A DNA stretch of 64,000 bases from JANQPA01 sp964628385. GTDB taxonomy: Bacteria > Bacteroidota > Bacteroidia > Chitinophagales > Saprospiraceae. A program made the position numbers and the translations under genes. Shown piece after piece: positions 24,088 through 33,844 of this stretch. The notes beneath the pieces were generated by a model. That model was not told where the DNA came from. It saw only the letters and a list, made by a program, of their open reading frames with translations, and made no database searches. The stretch is from positions 7,840 to 71,839 of the forward strand of contig CAZVOD010000014.1 in the NCBI GenBank assembly GCA_964628385.1, in the 5' to 3' direction. How positions within the stretch are numbered: position 1 is the first letter of the stretch; each line of letters starts with the position of its first letter.

Positions 24088-26988
24088 TCAGGAGCCGACC
24101 GAAGCAGTTGAATATTGTTTGAGTTCTTTTTTGAGGAACCTGCCGGTGTGGCTTTTTGAGTTTCGGGCAATCTTTTCCGGAGTGCCGGTCGCAATTATTT
24201 CTCCTCCTTTTCTTCCTCCTTCCGGACCGAGATCTATTATATGGTCTGCCATTTTGATAACATCCATGTTATGCTCAATCACCAAAATAGTATTACCTTT
24301 ATCAATAAGTTTGTTAAGGACACTGAGTAGGTGTCGGATATCTTCAAAATGCAGGCCGGTTGTTGGCTCATCGAGAATATACACCGTATTGCCGGTATCT
24401 CTTTTGGAAAGCTCTTCGGCCAGTTTTACGCGTTGAGCTTCCCCACCGGATAGGGTGGTGGCCTGCTGACCAAGGGTAATATAACCTAAGCCCACTTCAT
24501 TAAGCGTTTTCAGGCGTCTGTACACATTGGGTATGGGTTCAAAAAACTCAGCGGCTTCACTAACCGTCATATTCAATACATCACCAATAGATTTACCTTT
24601 ATAAAGAATTTCAAGCGTTTCTCGGTTATACCTTTTTCCCATACATTTTTCACATTCCACATACACATCGGGCAGGAAGTTCATTTCTATCGTTCGCATC
24701 CCTGAACCCTGGCATTCCTCACATCTCCCACCTTTAACATTAAAGGAAAAGCGCCCGGGCTTATATCCCCTGATCTTTGATTCAGGTAGCTCAGCAAACA
24801 GCTTTCTAATATCTGTAAACACGCCGGTGTAGGTAGCTGGGTTGGATCTCGGCGTCCGACCTATGGGCGATTGGTCTATTTCTATAACTTTGTCAATATG
24901 CTCAAGCCCCCCAATTTTTTTGTAAGCCAGCGGTTTTTGGAGGCTCTTGTAAAAATGTTGCCTCAAAATTGGATAGAGTGTCTCATTGATTAGTGTAGAC
25001 TTACCGCTGCCGGATACTCCGGTAATACAGCAAAAAGTACCGAGCGGAATTTTAATAGAGACATTCTTTAAATTATTACCACTTGCACCTTTGAGTTCAA
25101 GTATATTGCCATTGCCTTTTCTTCTTTTTTCAGGAATAGGGATAAATTTTTTATCACTCAAATATTCCGCTGTCAAAGTATTTTTTTTGAGGAAAGATTC
25201 CGGTGTTCCTTCTCCTACCAGCTCACCGCCGTGTTTGCCTGCTCCCGGGCCCAAGTCAATAAGATAGTCAGAGGCCATCATAATATCTTTATCATGCTCT
25301 ACCACCAAAACTGTATTACCAATATCTGATAGTTCTTTGAGTGCCTGTATCAAACGATGGTTATCTCTTTGATGTAGGCCAATGCTGGGTTCATCCAATA
25401 TATAAGTAATACCGGTGAGCTGAGAGCCAATCTGGGTAGCCAGTCTTATGCGTTGAGCTTCTCCTCCCGATAGGGTTCGTGCCGGGCGGTTCAACGTGAG
25501 GTAATCCAGGCCTACATGTAATAAAAAGCCCAACCTAAGCTTTATTTCTTTGAGGACTTCTGAGCCGATTGTATATTGACGCTTCCTCAGGTGTTGGGGC
25601 AATTCTTCCAGCCATGCCTGCAGAGCGTAAAGATCCATCTCTGATAATTGGCCGATATGCTTGTCGTGAAGCTTGAAGTGCAGTGCCGTTTTCTGAAGCC
25701 GGAACCCATCGCAGGAAGGACATTTATCGATAGACATAAACTCTTCCGCCCACTTACGGACTTTCTCAGAAGAGGTACTGCCGTACCAGCGCTTGATCAT
25801 AGAGACCAGCCCTTCGTAGGCCAGGTTGTAGGAAAAGTCGCTCTTTTTGTAGCCTGTTCTGGAGCGAATGGCAAGCTGGGTGTCGCCGCCGTACAAAATA
25901 GCATCCAGCGCTTTTTTAGGCATCTCCTCAATCGGGGTGGCAAAGGTGAAATCATACTTCTTTGCAATAGCCCGGAGTTGCTTGAAAGTTAGGTTGTTTC
26001 TCACTTCTCCAAAGGGTACAATACCGCCATCATTAATACTTTTGGAATAATCTGGAATTACTTTTTCCAAATCTACTTTATCAACAATACCCAGGCCATT
26101 ACATTCCGGACAAGCTCCGTAAGGAGAATTAAAAGAAAAGGTATTGGGAGAAGGTTCTTCGTAGGATATACCCGATTCAGGGTCCATCAAATGCTTACTG
26201 TACCCCGCAATGTCTTTGGTGTCGTGATTCATGATCAAAATAGAACCATTTCCCAGTTTGAGGGAGGCTTCCAGCGATTGCTTTAAGCGGTTTTTTTTAT
26301 CTTCATTGACTTTTATCCTATCAATAACCACCTCTATATCGTGTACTTTGTATCGGTCAATCTGCATACCGGGCTCGATATCCACAATGACCTTATCTAC
26401 TCTGACTTTTGTATAGCCCTGCTTTCTGATTTGTTCAAATAATTCTCGATAGTGACCTTTACGCCCTCTGACTACCGGAGCTAAGATGACGATCTTCTGG
26501 TCGATGTATTGTTCAAAGATACGCTCCTGAATTTGCTCTTCACTGTACTTGACCATTTTGTTGCCCGTTGTATAAGAATAGGCATCAGCAACCCGGGCGT
26601 ATAACAACCTTAAGAAGTCATAAATTTCTGTAATCGTGCCTACTGTAGACCTTGGGTTTCTGCCGGTTGTTTTTTGTTCGATAGAAATAACCGGACTCAG
26701 GCCATCAATCTTTTCTACTTCTGGTCTTTCCATTTCACCGATAAACTGCCGGGCGTAAGAGGAGAAAGTTTCCATATATCTACGCTGCCCTTCAGCATAG
26801 ATCGTATCAAATGCTAGGGAGGATTTACCACTCCCACTGATCCCGGTGATAACAACCAGCTTATTTCTGGGTATACTTATATTGATATCCTTGAGATTGT
26901 GTACCCGTGCACCGATCACGTCTATAAAATCCGGTTCTACGACCGTGTGTAGTCCATTGCTAGTTTTATCTTCCATTTTCTGGTTCAT
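24088..26988 (-). CDS. uvrA: Excinuclease ABC subunit A
   Basis: Damage-recognition ATPase of nucleotide excision repair. From ATG 26988 the protein has 966 residues with two ABC modules. First module: GISGSGKSSLAFDTIYAEGQRRY, LSGGEAQRIRLA and ILDEPSIGLHQRD. Second: GVSGSGKSTLINETL, LSGGEAQRVKLA and ILDEPTTGLHFED. Zinc-finger cysteines are seen in ACPECNGLG, CPSCDGF, and CEECQGSG with CEKCMGKRYN. AAGGAG sits eight bases before the chosen start, unusual for this phylum and supporting it over the ATG-like start 8 codons upstream. It is 68 bases after the phosphorylase gene, probably one transcript. Confidence 0.97.
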   Translation of the reverse strand: MNQKMEDKTSNGLHTVVEPDFIDVIGARVHNLKDINISIPRNKLVVITGISGSGKSSLAFDTIYAEGQRRYMETFSSYARQFIGEMERPEVEKIDGLSPVISIEQKTTGRNPRSTVGTITEIYDFLRLLYARVADAYSYTTGNKMVKYSEEQIQERIFEQYIDQKIVILAPVVRGRKGHYRELFEQIRKQGYTKVRVDKVIVDIEPGMQIDRYKVHDIEVVIDRIKVNEDKKNRLKQSLEASLKLGNGSILIMNHDTKDIAGYSKHLMDPESGISYEEPSPNTFSFNSPYGACPECNGLGIVDKVDLEKVIPDYSKSINDGGIVPFGEVRNNLTFKQLRAIAKKYDFTFATPIEEMPKKALDAILYGGDTQLAIRSRTGYKKSDFSYNLAYEGLVSMIKRWYGSTSSEKVRKWAEEFMSIDKCPSCDGFRLQKTALHFKLHDKHIGQLSEMDLYALQAWLEELPQHLRKRQYTIGSEVLKEIKLRLGFLLHVGLDYLTLNRPARTLSGGEAQRIRLATQIGSQLTGITYILDEPSIGLHQRDNHRLIQALKELSDIGNTVLVVEHDKDIMMASDYLIDLGPGAGKHGGELVGEGTPESFLKKNTLTAEYLSDKKFIPIPEKRRKGNGNILELKGASGNNLKNVSIKIPLGTFCCITGVSGSGKSTLINETLYPILRQHFYKSLQKPLAYKKIGGLEHIDKVIEIDQSPIGRTPRSNPATYTGVFTDIRKLFAELPESKIRGYKPGRFSFNVKGGRCEECQGSGMRTIEMNFLPDVYVECEKCMGKRYNRETLEILYKGKSIGDVLNMTVSEAAEFFEPIPNVYRRLKTLNEVGLGYITLGQQATTLSGGEAQRVKLAEELSKRDTGNTVYILDEPTTGLHFEDIRHLLSVLNKLIDKGNTILVIEHNMDVIKMADHIIDLGPEGGRKGGEIIATGTPEKIARNSKSHTGRFLKKELKQYSTASVGS

Positions 26989-27056
26989 ATTATCACTCCT
27001 TGAACAAATCACTTTAACCTAACATCGGAAAGCATACAGGTGTTGTAAAAAAAGCC

Positions 27057-27875
27057 TCATATACTTTTTATGAGCGTCCGTACGATTAGGGTCATTTTGG
27101 GTTCAGCGCCCTGAGCCACAGCAATAACATCATCTACGGATGTGGGGCGGATATCCTCTACTGGAAAACACTTGTTGGTGGCAACCGAAACCACAAATAC
27201 TGGCAGTGACATGTGGCGGGCTACCAAAACTTCAGGTATGGTAGACATGCCGACCATATCGCCCCCGATGGTATTAACAAATTGGTATTCTGCTGGCGTT
27301 TCTAGATTGGGCCCCTGCAAGCCTACGTACACGCCTTCGTGTGCTCGAATATTATTTTGAGCAGCAATCTCCAATGCTTTTTTATTCCATTCTCGGTTAT
27401 ATGTGCCCAGCATATCCGGGAATCTGGGGCCAAGACGTTCATCATTTGTTCCTCTCAGCGGATTTTCGGGATGTAAGTTGATATGGTCTTTGATAAAGAC
27501 GATATCCCCGGCATAAATATGCTGATTAGTACTGCCAGCTGCATTGGATATCACCAGACACCTGATGCCCAGGAGTGCCAGAATCCTTATCGGGAAAGTG
27601 ACCTGTTGCATAGAGTAGCCTTCGTAATAGTGAAAACGGCCGGCCATAGCTACTATTGGCGTATCATCGAGATGACCAAATATCAGTTTGACAGAGTGAG
27701 ATTTAACCGTACTGGCCGGGAAATGAGGAATATCAGCATAATCAATAGTCGTATCGACTTCTATCTCTTGGGCCAGGTTGCCCAAGCCAGTGCCCAGTAC
27801 AATTCCAAAGGCTGCCTGGAAGCCTGTTTGCTTGCGAATAAAGTTAAGAGCTTCGTGTAGCTGATCGTACAACAT
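27057..27875 (-). CDS. punA: Purine-nucleoside phosphorylase (trimeric, class II)
   Basis: Splits purine nucleosides with phosphate in the salvage pathway. The 272-residue protein has the trimeric PNP/MTAP signatures: GIVLGTGLGNLA, the VKSHSVKLIFG phosphate loop, MAGRFHYYEGY, LVISNAAGSTNQ, GLQGPNLETPAEYQF and GMSTIPEVLVARH, ending with ATNKCF. An Asn in NKC suggests use of 6-oxopurines such as inosine and guanosine. It is divergent from rimP and upstream of uvrA. Confidence 0.93.
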   Translation of the reverse strand: MLYDQLHEALNFIRKQTGFQAAFGIVLGTGLGNLAQEIEVDTTIDYADIPHFPASTVKSHSVKLIFGHLDDTPIVAMAGRFHYYEGYSMQQVTFPIRILALLGIRCLVISNAAGSTNQHIYAGDIVFIKDHINLHPENPLRGTNDERLGPRFPDMLGTYNREWNKKALEIAAQNNIRAHEGVYVGLQGPNLETPAEYQFVNTIGGDMVGMSTIPEVLVARHMSLPVFVVSVATNKCFPVEDIRPTSVDDVIAVAQGAEPKMTLIVRTLIKSI

Positions 27876-27940
27876 ATCTGTATTTTTAATGGGAAAAATT
27901 TGCTTTTTGTTAAGCAGTAGCGAAGATGAAATTTTTTTCT

Positions 27941-27948
27941 TACTTTTG
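27941..27948 (+). promoter_or_regulatory. Candidate rimP-nusA promoter, -7 box
   Basis: TACTTTTG fits TAnnTTTG. The predicted start is near 27955, just before the leader hairpin. No clear TTG at -33. Confidence 0.5.
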
Positions 27949-27965
27949 TGCCAGACTAGATTAAC

Positions 27966-27997
27966 AAAAAGGGAGGGAACAGATGTTCCCTCTTTTT
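27966..27997 (+). terminator. Intrinsic terminator within the rimP leader
   Basis: GAGGGAAC (27973-27980), loop AGAT and GTTCCCTC (27985-27992) form a perfect stem, prolonged by G-U and A-T pairs, followed by TTTTT. It ends 14 bases before the rimP start and lies downstream of its candidate promoter, so it should cut off or pause transcription before the operon rather than end an upstream gene. Confidence 0.7.
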
Positions 27998-28010
27998 AAT
28001 TTGCAAGATT

Positions 28011-28490
28011 GTGATAGAAGAAAAAATAAGTGAACTACTGGACATAAAGTTTGGAGAAAAAGAATTTGCCGATTGTTATTTGATAGAAGTCAATCATAAT
28101 CAAGCCAATAACAAGTTAGAAGTATTCCTGGAGAGTGACTCCGGCGTGACGTTTAATAAGTGTAAGCGCATTAGTCGTTATCTGGAAGATTATATCGACA
28201 CTGAAGGTTGGCTTGGAGAAAAGTACGTACTTGAAGTTTCTTCACCGGGAGTGGGGCGGCCACTCAAGATAAAAAGACAGTATCACCTAAACATTGGCCG
28301 TAAGGTAGAGGTCAAATTACAGGAAGGGCCATCAAAAACGGGCACTCTGGTAAAGGTAGACGAAGGGCATATTACACTGGAAGAAAAAGTAAGGCGCAAG
28401 GAAGGAAAGAAAAAAGTAACAGAAACGGTTCAAACGATTATACCATTCGACCACATAAAGTCCACTAAAGTGAAGGTTTCGTTTGGGTAA
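28011..28490 (+). CDS. rimP: Ribosome maturation factor
   Basis: Needed for maturation of the 30S subunit. The 159-residue protein starts with GTG at 28011; no nearer ATG is in frame. The N-terminal RimP domain shows LESDSGVTFNKCKRISRYLEDYID and YVLEVSSPGVGRPLK, followed by the small SH3-like C-terminal domain with KVEVKLQEG and ending HIKSTKVKVSF. First gene of rimP-nusA; 150 bases separate it from nusA. Confidence 0.93.
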   Translation: MIEEKISELLDIKFGEKEFADCYLIEVNHNQANNKLEVFLESDSGVTFNKCKRISRYLEDYIDTEGWLGEKYVLEVSSPGVGRPLKIKRQYHLNIGRKVEVKLQEGPSKTGTLVKVDEGHITLEEKVRRKEGKKKVTETVQTIIPFDHIKSTKVKVSFG

Positions 28491-28640
28491 TGCCACCGGC
28501 CTGACTCGCGATATGTTGGTGAGAAAATGACTACAAAGCTGACTTTGGCATTTTTCCATCTACCTTATTAATTTAATTTAAAAAGAGACAAGCGGAATGC
28601 TAGGATAGCAGCCCTGATCCGTATAATATAATTATAAAAT

Positions 28641-29876
28641 ATGAATCTTGTAGATACATTTTCAGAATTCAAAGCCGGAAAAAACATCGATAGGCCTACT
28701 ATGGTACGTGTCCTTGAAGATGTGTTTCGCACATTGATCCGCAAAAAATATGGATCAGATGACAATTTTGACGTCATCGTAAATACGACAAAAGGAGACC
28801 TGGAGCTTTGGCGAGTACGTGAGATCGTAACCGATGGAGAGGTTACTGATGACAGGAGCCAGATTTCCATTTCCGAGGCCATGTCTATTGATGAAGATTA
28901 TGAAGTAGGGGAGGAATGTTACGAACAGCTGGAGCTGATAGAGTTTGGCCGTCGGGCTATTATGGCTGCTCGCCAGACATTGATCTCCAGAATTATGGAG
29001 CTGGAGAAGGATGAAATATTTAAAAAGTACAATGAGAGAGTGGGAGAAGTAGTTGTTGGTGAGGTAAACCAGATCATGAAAAGAGAGCTGCTCATTCTGG
29101 ATGATGTAACGAACAACGAAGTACTGCTTCCAAGAAACGAAATGATAAAGGGAGATTATTATCGCAAGGGAGACATTATTAAAGGAGTGATTAAAAGGGT
29201 AGAGATGAAAAATAATAACCCGATAGTTATTATGTCTCGCACTGACTCTACTTTCCTGGCGAAATTACTGGAACAGGAAGTACCAGAGATCGAAGATGGA
29301 TTGATCACTATCAAAAATATCAAGCGATTACCCGGCGAGCGCGCCAAGGTAGCGGTAGAATCTTACGACGACAGGATTGATCCGGTGGGAGCTTGTGTCG
29401 GCATGAAGGGATCCAGAATCCACGGTATTGTGAGGGAATTGAGAAACGAAAACATCGATATCGTCAACTTTACCAGTAATACTAAGCTCTTTATACAGCG
29501 TGCATTGACACCAGCCAAGGTTTCTAATATTGACCTTGATGAGGAAAATACTCATGCCAATGTATACCTGGAAGCTGATCAGGTTTCTTTAGCTATCGGT
29601 AAGGGCGGAACTAACATCAAGCTGGCCAGTCAATTGACCGGTTACGAAATAGATGTTTACCGAAATACACAAGAAATCGAAATTGATGATGTAGATTTGG
29701 AAGAATTTGGAGATGAAATTGAAGATTGGGTAATTGATGCGCTGAAAAATATCGGCTGCGATACAGCTAGAAGCGTTTTGGAATTGACCAAAAGCGAATT
29801 ACTCAGACGTACTGATCTCGAAGATGAGACCATCGATGACGTACTCAAAATATTAGCTTCAGAATTTGAAGAATAG
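28641..29876 (+). CDS. nusA: Transcription termination/antitermination factor NusA
   Basis: Binds RNA polymerase and RNA hairpins, promoting pausing, termination or antitermination. The 411-residue protein has the N-terminal polymerase-binding domain (ending in FGRRAIMAARQTLISRI), an S1 domain (GEVVVGEVNQIMKRELLI to VIKRVEMK), and two KH domains with DPVGACVGMKGSRIHGIVREL and LAIGKGGTNIKLASQLTGYEIDV. A short C-terminal helical-hairpin segment follows (IGCDTARSVLELTKSELLRRTDL). No second acidic repeat as in E. coli. Position in rimP-nusA-infB is conserved. Confidence 0.97.
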   Translation: MNLVDTFSEFKAGKNIDRPTMVRVLEDVFRTLIRKKYGSDDNFDVIVNTTKGDLELWRVREIVTDGEVTDDRSQISISEAMSIDEDYEVGEECYEQLELIEFGRRAIMAARQTLISRIMELEKDEIFKKYNERVGEVVVGEVNQIMKRELLILDDVTNNEVLLPRNEMIKGDYYRKGDIIKGVIKRVEMKNNNPIVIMSRTDSTFLAKLLEQEVPEIEDGLITIKNIKRLPGERAKVAVESYDDRIDPVGACVGMKGSRIHGIVRELRNENIDIVNFTSNTKLFIQRALTPAKVSNIDLDEENTHANVYLEADQVSLAIGKGGTNIKLASQLTGYEIDVYRNTQEIEIDDVDLEEFGDEIEDWVIDALKNIGCDTARSVLELTKSELLRRTDLEDETIDDVLKILASEFEE

Positions 29877-29887
29877 AAGCCTGATAC

Positions 29888-29935
29888 AGGGGTTGAAAGT
29901 GAAAAGTGACGCATATCTTTCTCATTCTCAACCCT
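29888..29935 (+). terminator. Long hairpin after nusA
   Basis: Purine-rich arm 29888-29905 (AGGGGTTGAAAGTGAAAA) pairs with 29918-29935 (TTTCTCATTCTCAACCCT), with several G-U pairs in the plus-strand RNA. No tight T run follows. It may end part of the nusA transcript or protect its 3' end. Confidence 0.4.
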
Positions 29936-30190
29936 AATCAGATTCATTTGTTATTGTTAATAACTGTCAAATAGTTAAACCGTTATAACGTAACAGCTCC
30001 CTGTTATTTGTATTGGTTCTTGATAAAGAAAGAATAGCATTTTGACATTATTTACAGTCGATTTAGTTTATCTTGTTTAGAGGATCAATCCCTGAGATTG
30101 ACGCGTACAGACAGCTTTTGAATTTTCTTTTCAGTATTCCTTTGCTCGTTTCATTAAGATCATGTATTGCGGGTTTTTTATGGCGATGTA
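29936..30190. other. nusA-infB intergenic region, upstream part
   Basis: No gene recognised. The whole gap from nusA to infB is 517 bases, unusually long for this operon. A 76-codon frame at 30073-30303 is rejected because it contains the infB promoter and shows no family pattern. Confidence 0.4.
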
Positions 30191-30220
30191 TTGAAATAGC
30201 GCTCAATCCTTTTATCTTTG
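30191..30220 (+). promoter_or_regulatory. infB promoter
   Basis: TTG (30191-30193), a 19-base spacer and TATCTTTG (30213-30220) match the full Bacteroidota promoter consensus. The predicted start near 30227 leaves a leader of about 165 bases before infB. Confidence 0.65.
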
Positions 30221-30393
30221 TAGGAAAAGCAAAAACAGTTGGAACTTTTACTTTCAATTTAAGTTTTTTGTATAGAAGAATTATTGTTTATAAGTTTTTT
30301 TGAATTAAAACAAAATTGCAGCTAAGTCACTATTCGGTACACAGATTTATATCGAGCTAAAAGTGATACTTATCTCGGCACTAAAAATTTAGA

Positions 30394-33300
30394 ATGACGA
30401 AACGCTTAGTTAAGATAGCAAAAGAATTAAACGTAGGAACAACTACAATTGTCGACTATTTAAATAATCATGGTTTCGACATTGAAAATAAGCCTACTGC
30501 AAAAATCACAAACGAAATGTATGATGAACTCCTCAAGGAGTTTCAGACCTCTATTGCTATCAAAGAAGAGGCTAGTAAGCTGACCATAGGCAACAGAACA
30601 GGAGGGAAGGGAGATACAGAAGAATCTGTATACAAAGAGAATGGAAACGGCCATTCTAATAATAATGCTGGAAAAGAAGCTGGTAATTCCAATCCTAAAG
30701 AAAAAGCTCCGGAGCTTAAGTCAGATCAAACTTCGGAAAAAGCTCCTGAAACAAGCCCGGAGAAAGAAGAAGAAAAGGAGGAGAGTGCGGACCAGCAACA
30801 TAAATTGAAAGTGGTAGGAAAAATAGATCTGGGTAGTCTGTTGCGCTCCAAGGCAGAGAAAAAGCAAAAAGATAGAGCCAAGAAAGAAACTACGGAGAAT
30901 ATTTCTGACAATAAATCTGAACAGAAAGAAAAACCCGCAGCTCAGGATGATAAAAAAGCCGATAGTACTCAGGAAAATGCTCCAAAGCAAAAAGTAGAAG
31001 AGCCAAAGCCTGTTGTTGAAAATAAGCAGGCCGATGATAAGGCGGAGAAAGAAAATAGTTCAAAGAATAAAACCGCTGATCAAAAAGGCAGGAAAGAGCG
31101 GCAAGGAAAGCAGGAAAAAACCACCGAAGAAAAGCCTGCTTCAAAGGATCAAAAAACGGGAGCCGCTGAAGAAAAAGACACTGATAAAAGTGCTGCCGGA
31201 AAGGATGAAGATACTTCTGATTCTATGGTAAGGATTGAAGCTCCCGAACTCAGAGGTCTGAAGATTCAGGGCAAAATCGATATTGATAAGTTCAAGCGCT
31301 CCAGCAAGAAAAAAGGAGGCAAGGACGGCAATAATAAGGAAGATAAAGCTCAGTCAGGGAGCGATAATAAAGGTTCTGATAACCGAAGAAGAGATAGGAA
31401 AGATCGCGATAAGCCAAGACCTGGAGACGATAAAAAAGGGAATCGTCAGGACAATAAGCCTACAGACCGCAGAGAAAGGCCGGATCGTAAGGAAAGGCCA
31501 AGAAATGAAAATCGGCCCGAAAATCGCGGAGATCGCAATCGCCGTCCTGATGAGGTAGGTAGAAGTAGAAGTACACCCGGAAGTGGAGGCCCGCGCAATG
31601 ATGATCGTGGCGGTCGCCCAAAGTCTGACGAAGGACAAAAAGATACCAACAACAAGAGTACCGAAAGTCAGGGAGGAGAAGAAACCGGAAGAAGAAGGCG
31701 CAGAACTCGCCGAAAGGTAACGATAGATAATAATTCGAATTCCCGGGATAATAATAGAGGTAGAAGCCAAAGAAGAAAAGATCATCCCAAGAAGGATGAA
31801 ATTAAAGAGGTTTCCCAGAAAGAGATTGAAGAAAAGCTAAAGGCTACCATGGAGCGCTTGTCCGGGCGTGGTAAAAAGAAACGCCAGCGTCTGCAAAGAG
31901 ATAAGCGCGAGCGTATGCGCGAAAAGAAGGAAGCAGAAGATCAGGCAGCAACATCAGAAAAGCTGCAGGTAACAGAATTTATTTCTGTATCTGAGCTGGC
32001 CAGCTTACTCGAAGTAGACGTAACAGAGGTGATCACAGCTTGTATGAATTTGGGTGTGATTGTTTCTATTAACCAACGGCTGGATGCCGAAATCATAGAG
32101 CTTGTTGCCGCAGAATTTGATAGAGAAATCGAATTCATAAGTGCAGAAGCAGAAGAAGATGATGAATTGGAGGTAGAAGATGATCCGGAGGATTTACTCC
32201 CTCGTGCCCCAATCGTAACAGTTATGGGACACGTTGACCACGGTAAAACATCTTTGCTTGACTATATACGGCAGGCAAGCGTTGTAAGTGGCGAAGCCGG
32301 TGGTATTACGCAGCACATCGGTGCTTATGAAGTGGCTGTAGGGGAAGATAAGCGAAAGATTACGTTTTTGGATACACCGGGTCACGAGGCCTTTACTGCC
32401 ATGCGTGCCAGAGGTGCCAAAGTAACAGATATTGCTATTATTGTAATCGCGGCGGATGATAATATAATGCCTCAGACAAAAGAGGCTATCAGTCACGCCC
32501 AGGCTGCTGATGTACCTATTATATTTGCTATCAACAAGATTGATAAGCCCGATTCTGCTCCTGAGCGCATCAAGCAAGAGTTGGCCAATATGAACTTACT
32601 GGTAGAAGAGTGGGGGGGTAAATACCAATCCCAGGATATCTCTGCCAAAACAGGTTTGAATATTGATCAGCTGCTTGAGAAAGTTCTACTGGAAGCAGAA
32701 CTACTTGAACTAGGTGCCAATCCTGACCGCCCAGCTTTAGGAACGGTTATTGAAGCTTCGCTGGAACGCGGCCGAGGTTATGTCATTAAAATGCTCGTTC
32801 AGACAGGTACACTAAAAATAGGTGATTCTGTAGTAGCCGGGGATGTATCGGGTAAAGTAAGAGCCATGCTCAATGAAAGGGGGCATCGCGTCAAAGAAGC
32901 CGGACCTTCAACTCCTATAATGATCCTTGGCCTGGACGGTGCTCCACAAGCCGGTGAGCGATTCAAGCACGTGGATTCTGATCAGGAAGCCAGACAAATA
33001 GCGTCTCGTCGTGCTCAGATAGCAAGAGAGCAAGCTAACAGGGCTACCAAAAGAATTAGCTTGGATGAAATTGGACGACGCCTGGCTCTCGGTAACTTTA
33101 AAGAGCTCAACCTGATCGTTAAAGGTGACGTGGATGGTTCCGTAGAAGCGCTGTCTGATGCGCTGATCAAACAATCTATAGAGAGTATTCAGGTAAATGT
33201 AATCCACAAAGCAGTAGGACAGATCATCGAATCAGATATCTTATTGGCCTCTGCATCTGATGCTATTATCATTGGTTTCCAGGTTCGTCCTTCTGCCAAT

Positions 33301-33729
33301 GCCAGAAAGCTGGCCGAACGGGAGGGAGTAGAAATCAAAACGTATTCTATCATATACGAAGCTATCGAACAGGTCAAACTGGCTATCGAAGGTATGTTAG
33401 AGCCTGATAAAGAAGAGCAGATTCGTTCTCAGGTAGAGGTAAGAGAGATTTATAAGATCAGTAAAGTGGGTACTGTTGCCGGATGTTATGTACAGGAAGG
33501 TAAAATTAGTAGAAACCACCATATCAGATTGATTAGAGATGGTATTGTTGTTTATCCAACCAAGGAAGGAGCGCACGCAGAGCTAGGCTCTTTAAAGCGT
33601 TTCAAAGAAGACGCCAAAGAAGTAAGCGCGGGTTTTGAATGTGGTCTTACCATTAAAAACTATAATGACATCAAAGAAGGAGACATAGTAGAATCATACG
33701 AAATAGTGGAAGTGAAAAGAAAGCTGTAA
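30394..33729 (+). CDS. infB: Translation initiation factor IF-2
   Basis: GTPase that places initiator tRNA on the ribosome. The 1111-residue protein has an N-terminal IF2N domain (RLVKIAKELNVGTTTIVDYL), a very long low-complexity Lys/Glu/Asp/Arg/Asn linker (about 60-510), a second IF2N-like domain (ISVSELASLLEVDVTEVITACM) and the G domain with G1 GHVDHGKTS (from about residue 612), DTPGHE and NKIDKP. The C-terminal domains II, III and IV follow, including KIGDSVVAGDVSGKVRAM and GTVAGCYVQEGKISRN. The long linker is typical for Bacteroidota IF-2; its base composition is A/G-rich. Confidence 0.97.
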   Translation: MTKRLVKIAKELNVGTTTIVDYLNNHGFDIENKPTAKITNEMYDELLKEFQTSIAIKEEASKLTIGNRTGGKGDTEESVYKENGNGHSNNNAGKEAGNSNPKEKAPELKSDQTSEKAPETSPEKEEEKEESADQQHKLKVVGKIDLGSLLRSKAEKKQKDRAKKETTENISDNKSEQKEKPAAQDDKKADSTQENAPKQKVEEPKPVVENKQADDKAEKENSSKNKTADQKGRKERQGKQEKTTEEKPASKDQKTGAAEEKDTDKSAAGKDEDTSDSMVRIEAPELRGLKIQGKIDIDKFKRSSKKKGGKDGNNKEDKAQSGSDNKGSDNRRRDRKDRDKPRPGDDKKGNRQDNKPTDRRERPDRKERPRNENRPENRGDRNRRPDEVGRSRSTPGSGGPRNDDRGGRPKSDEGQKDTNNKSTESQGGEETGRRRRRTRRKVTIDNNSNSRDNNRGRSQRRKDHPKKDEIKEVSQKEIEEKLKATMERLSGRGKKKRQRLQRDKRERMREKKEAEDQAATSEKLQVTEFISVSELASLLEVDVTEVITACMNLGVIVSINQRLDAEIIELVAAEFDREIEFISAEAEEDDELEVEDDPEDLLPRAPIVTVMGHVDHGKTSLLDYIRQASVVSGEAGGITQHIGAYEVAVGEDKRKITFLDTPGHEAFTAMRARGAKVTDIAIIVIAADDNIMPQTKEAISHAQAADVPIIFAINKIDKPDSAPERIKQELANMNLLVEEWGGKYQSQDISAKTGLNIDQLLEKVLLEAELLELGANPDRPALGTVIEASLERGRGYVIKMLVQTGTLKIGDSVVAGDVSGKVRAMLNERGHRVKEAGPSTPIMILGLDGAPQAGERFKHVDSDQEARQIASRRAQIAREQANRATKRISLDEIGRRLALGNFKELNLIVKGDVDGSVEALSDALIKQSIESIQVNVIHKAVGQIIESDILLASASDAIIIGFQVRPSANARKLAEREGVEIKTYSIIYEAIEQVKLAIEGMLEPDKEEQIRSQVEVREIYKISKVGTVAGCYVQEGKISRNHHIRLIRDGIVVYPTKEGAHAELGSLKRFKEDAKEVSAGFECGLTIKNYNDIKEGDIVESYEIVEVKRKL

Positions 33730-33807
33730 AAAAAAATTAAAACTCCCGCAGCCTACCTGATAGGAGGTAGGGACGTTTGACATACAATTAACCTTTTGTA
33801 ATAAAAT

Positions 33808-33844
33808 ATGAGTGATTGGACAATGCTGTTCAATCACTCATTTT
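33808..33844 (+). terminator. infB terminator
   Basis: Perfect 11-bp stem ATGAGTGATTG / CAATCACTCAT (33808-33818 and 33831-33841) followed by TTTAGTT. A smaller hairpin without T run (CCTACCT / AGGTAGG) lies before it at 33752-33771. Confidence 0.75.

Noticed and set aside
30073..30303. 76-codon open frame between nusA and infB
   Set aside because: Contains a consensus infB promoter; composition not protein-like.
31354..31785. Long minus-strand frames opposite infB
   Set aside because: They are antisense to the A/G-rich charged linker of IF-2 and reflect its composition.
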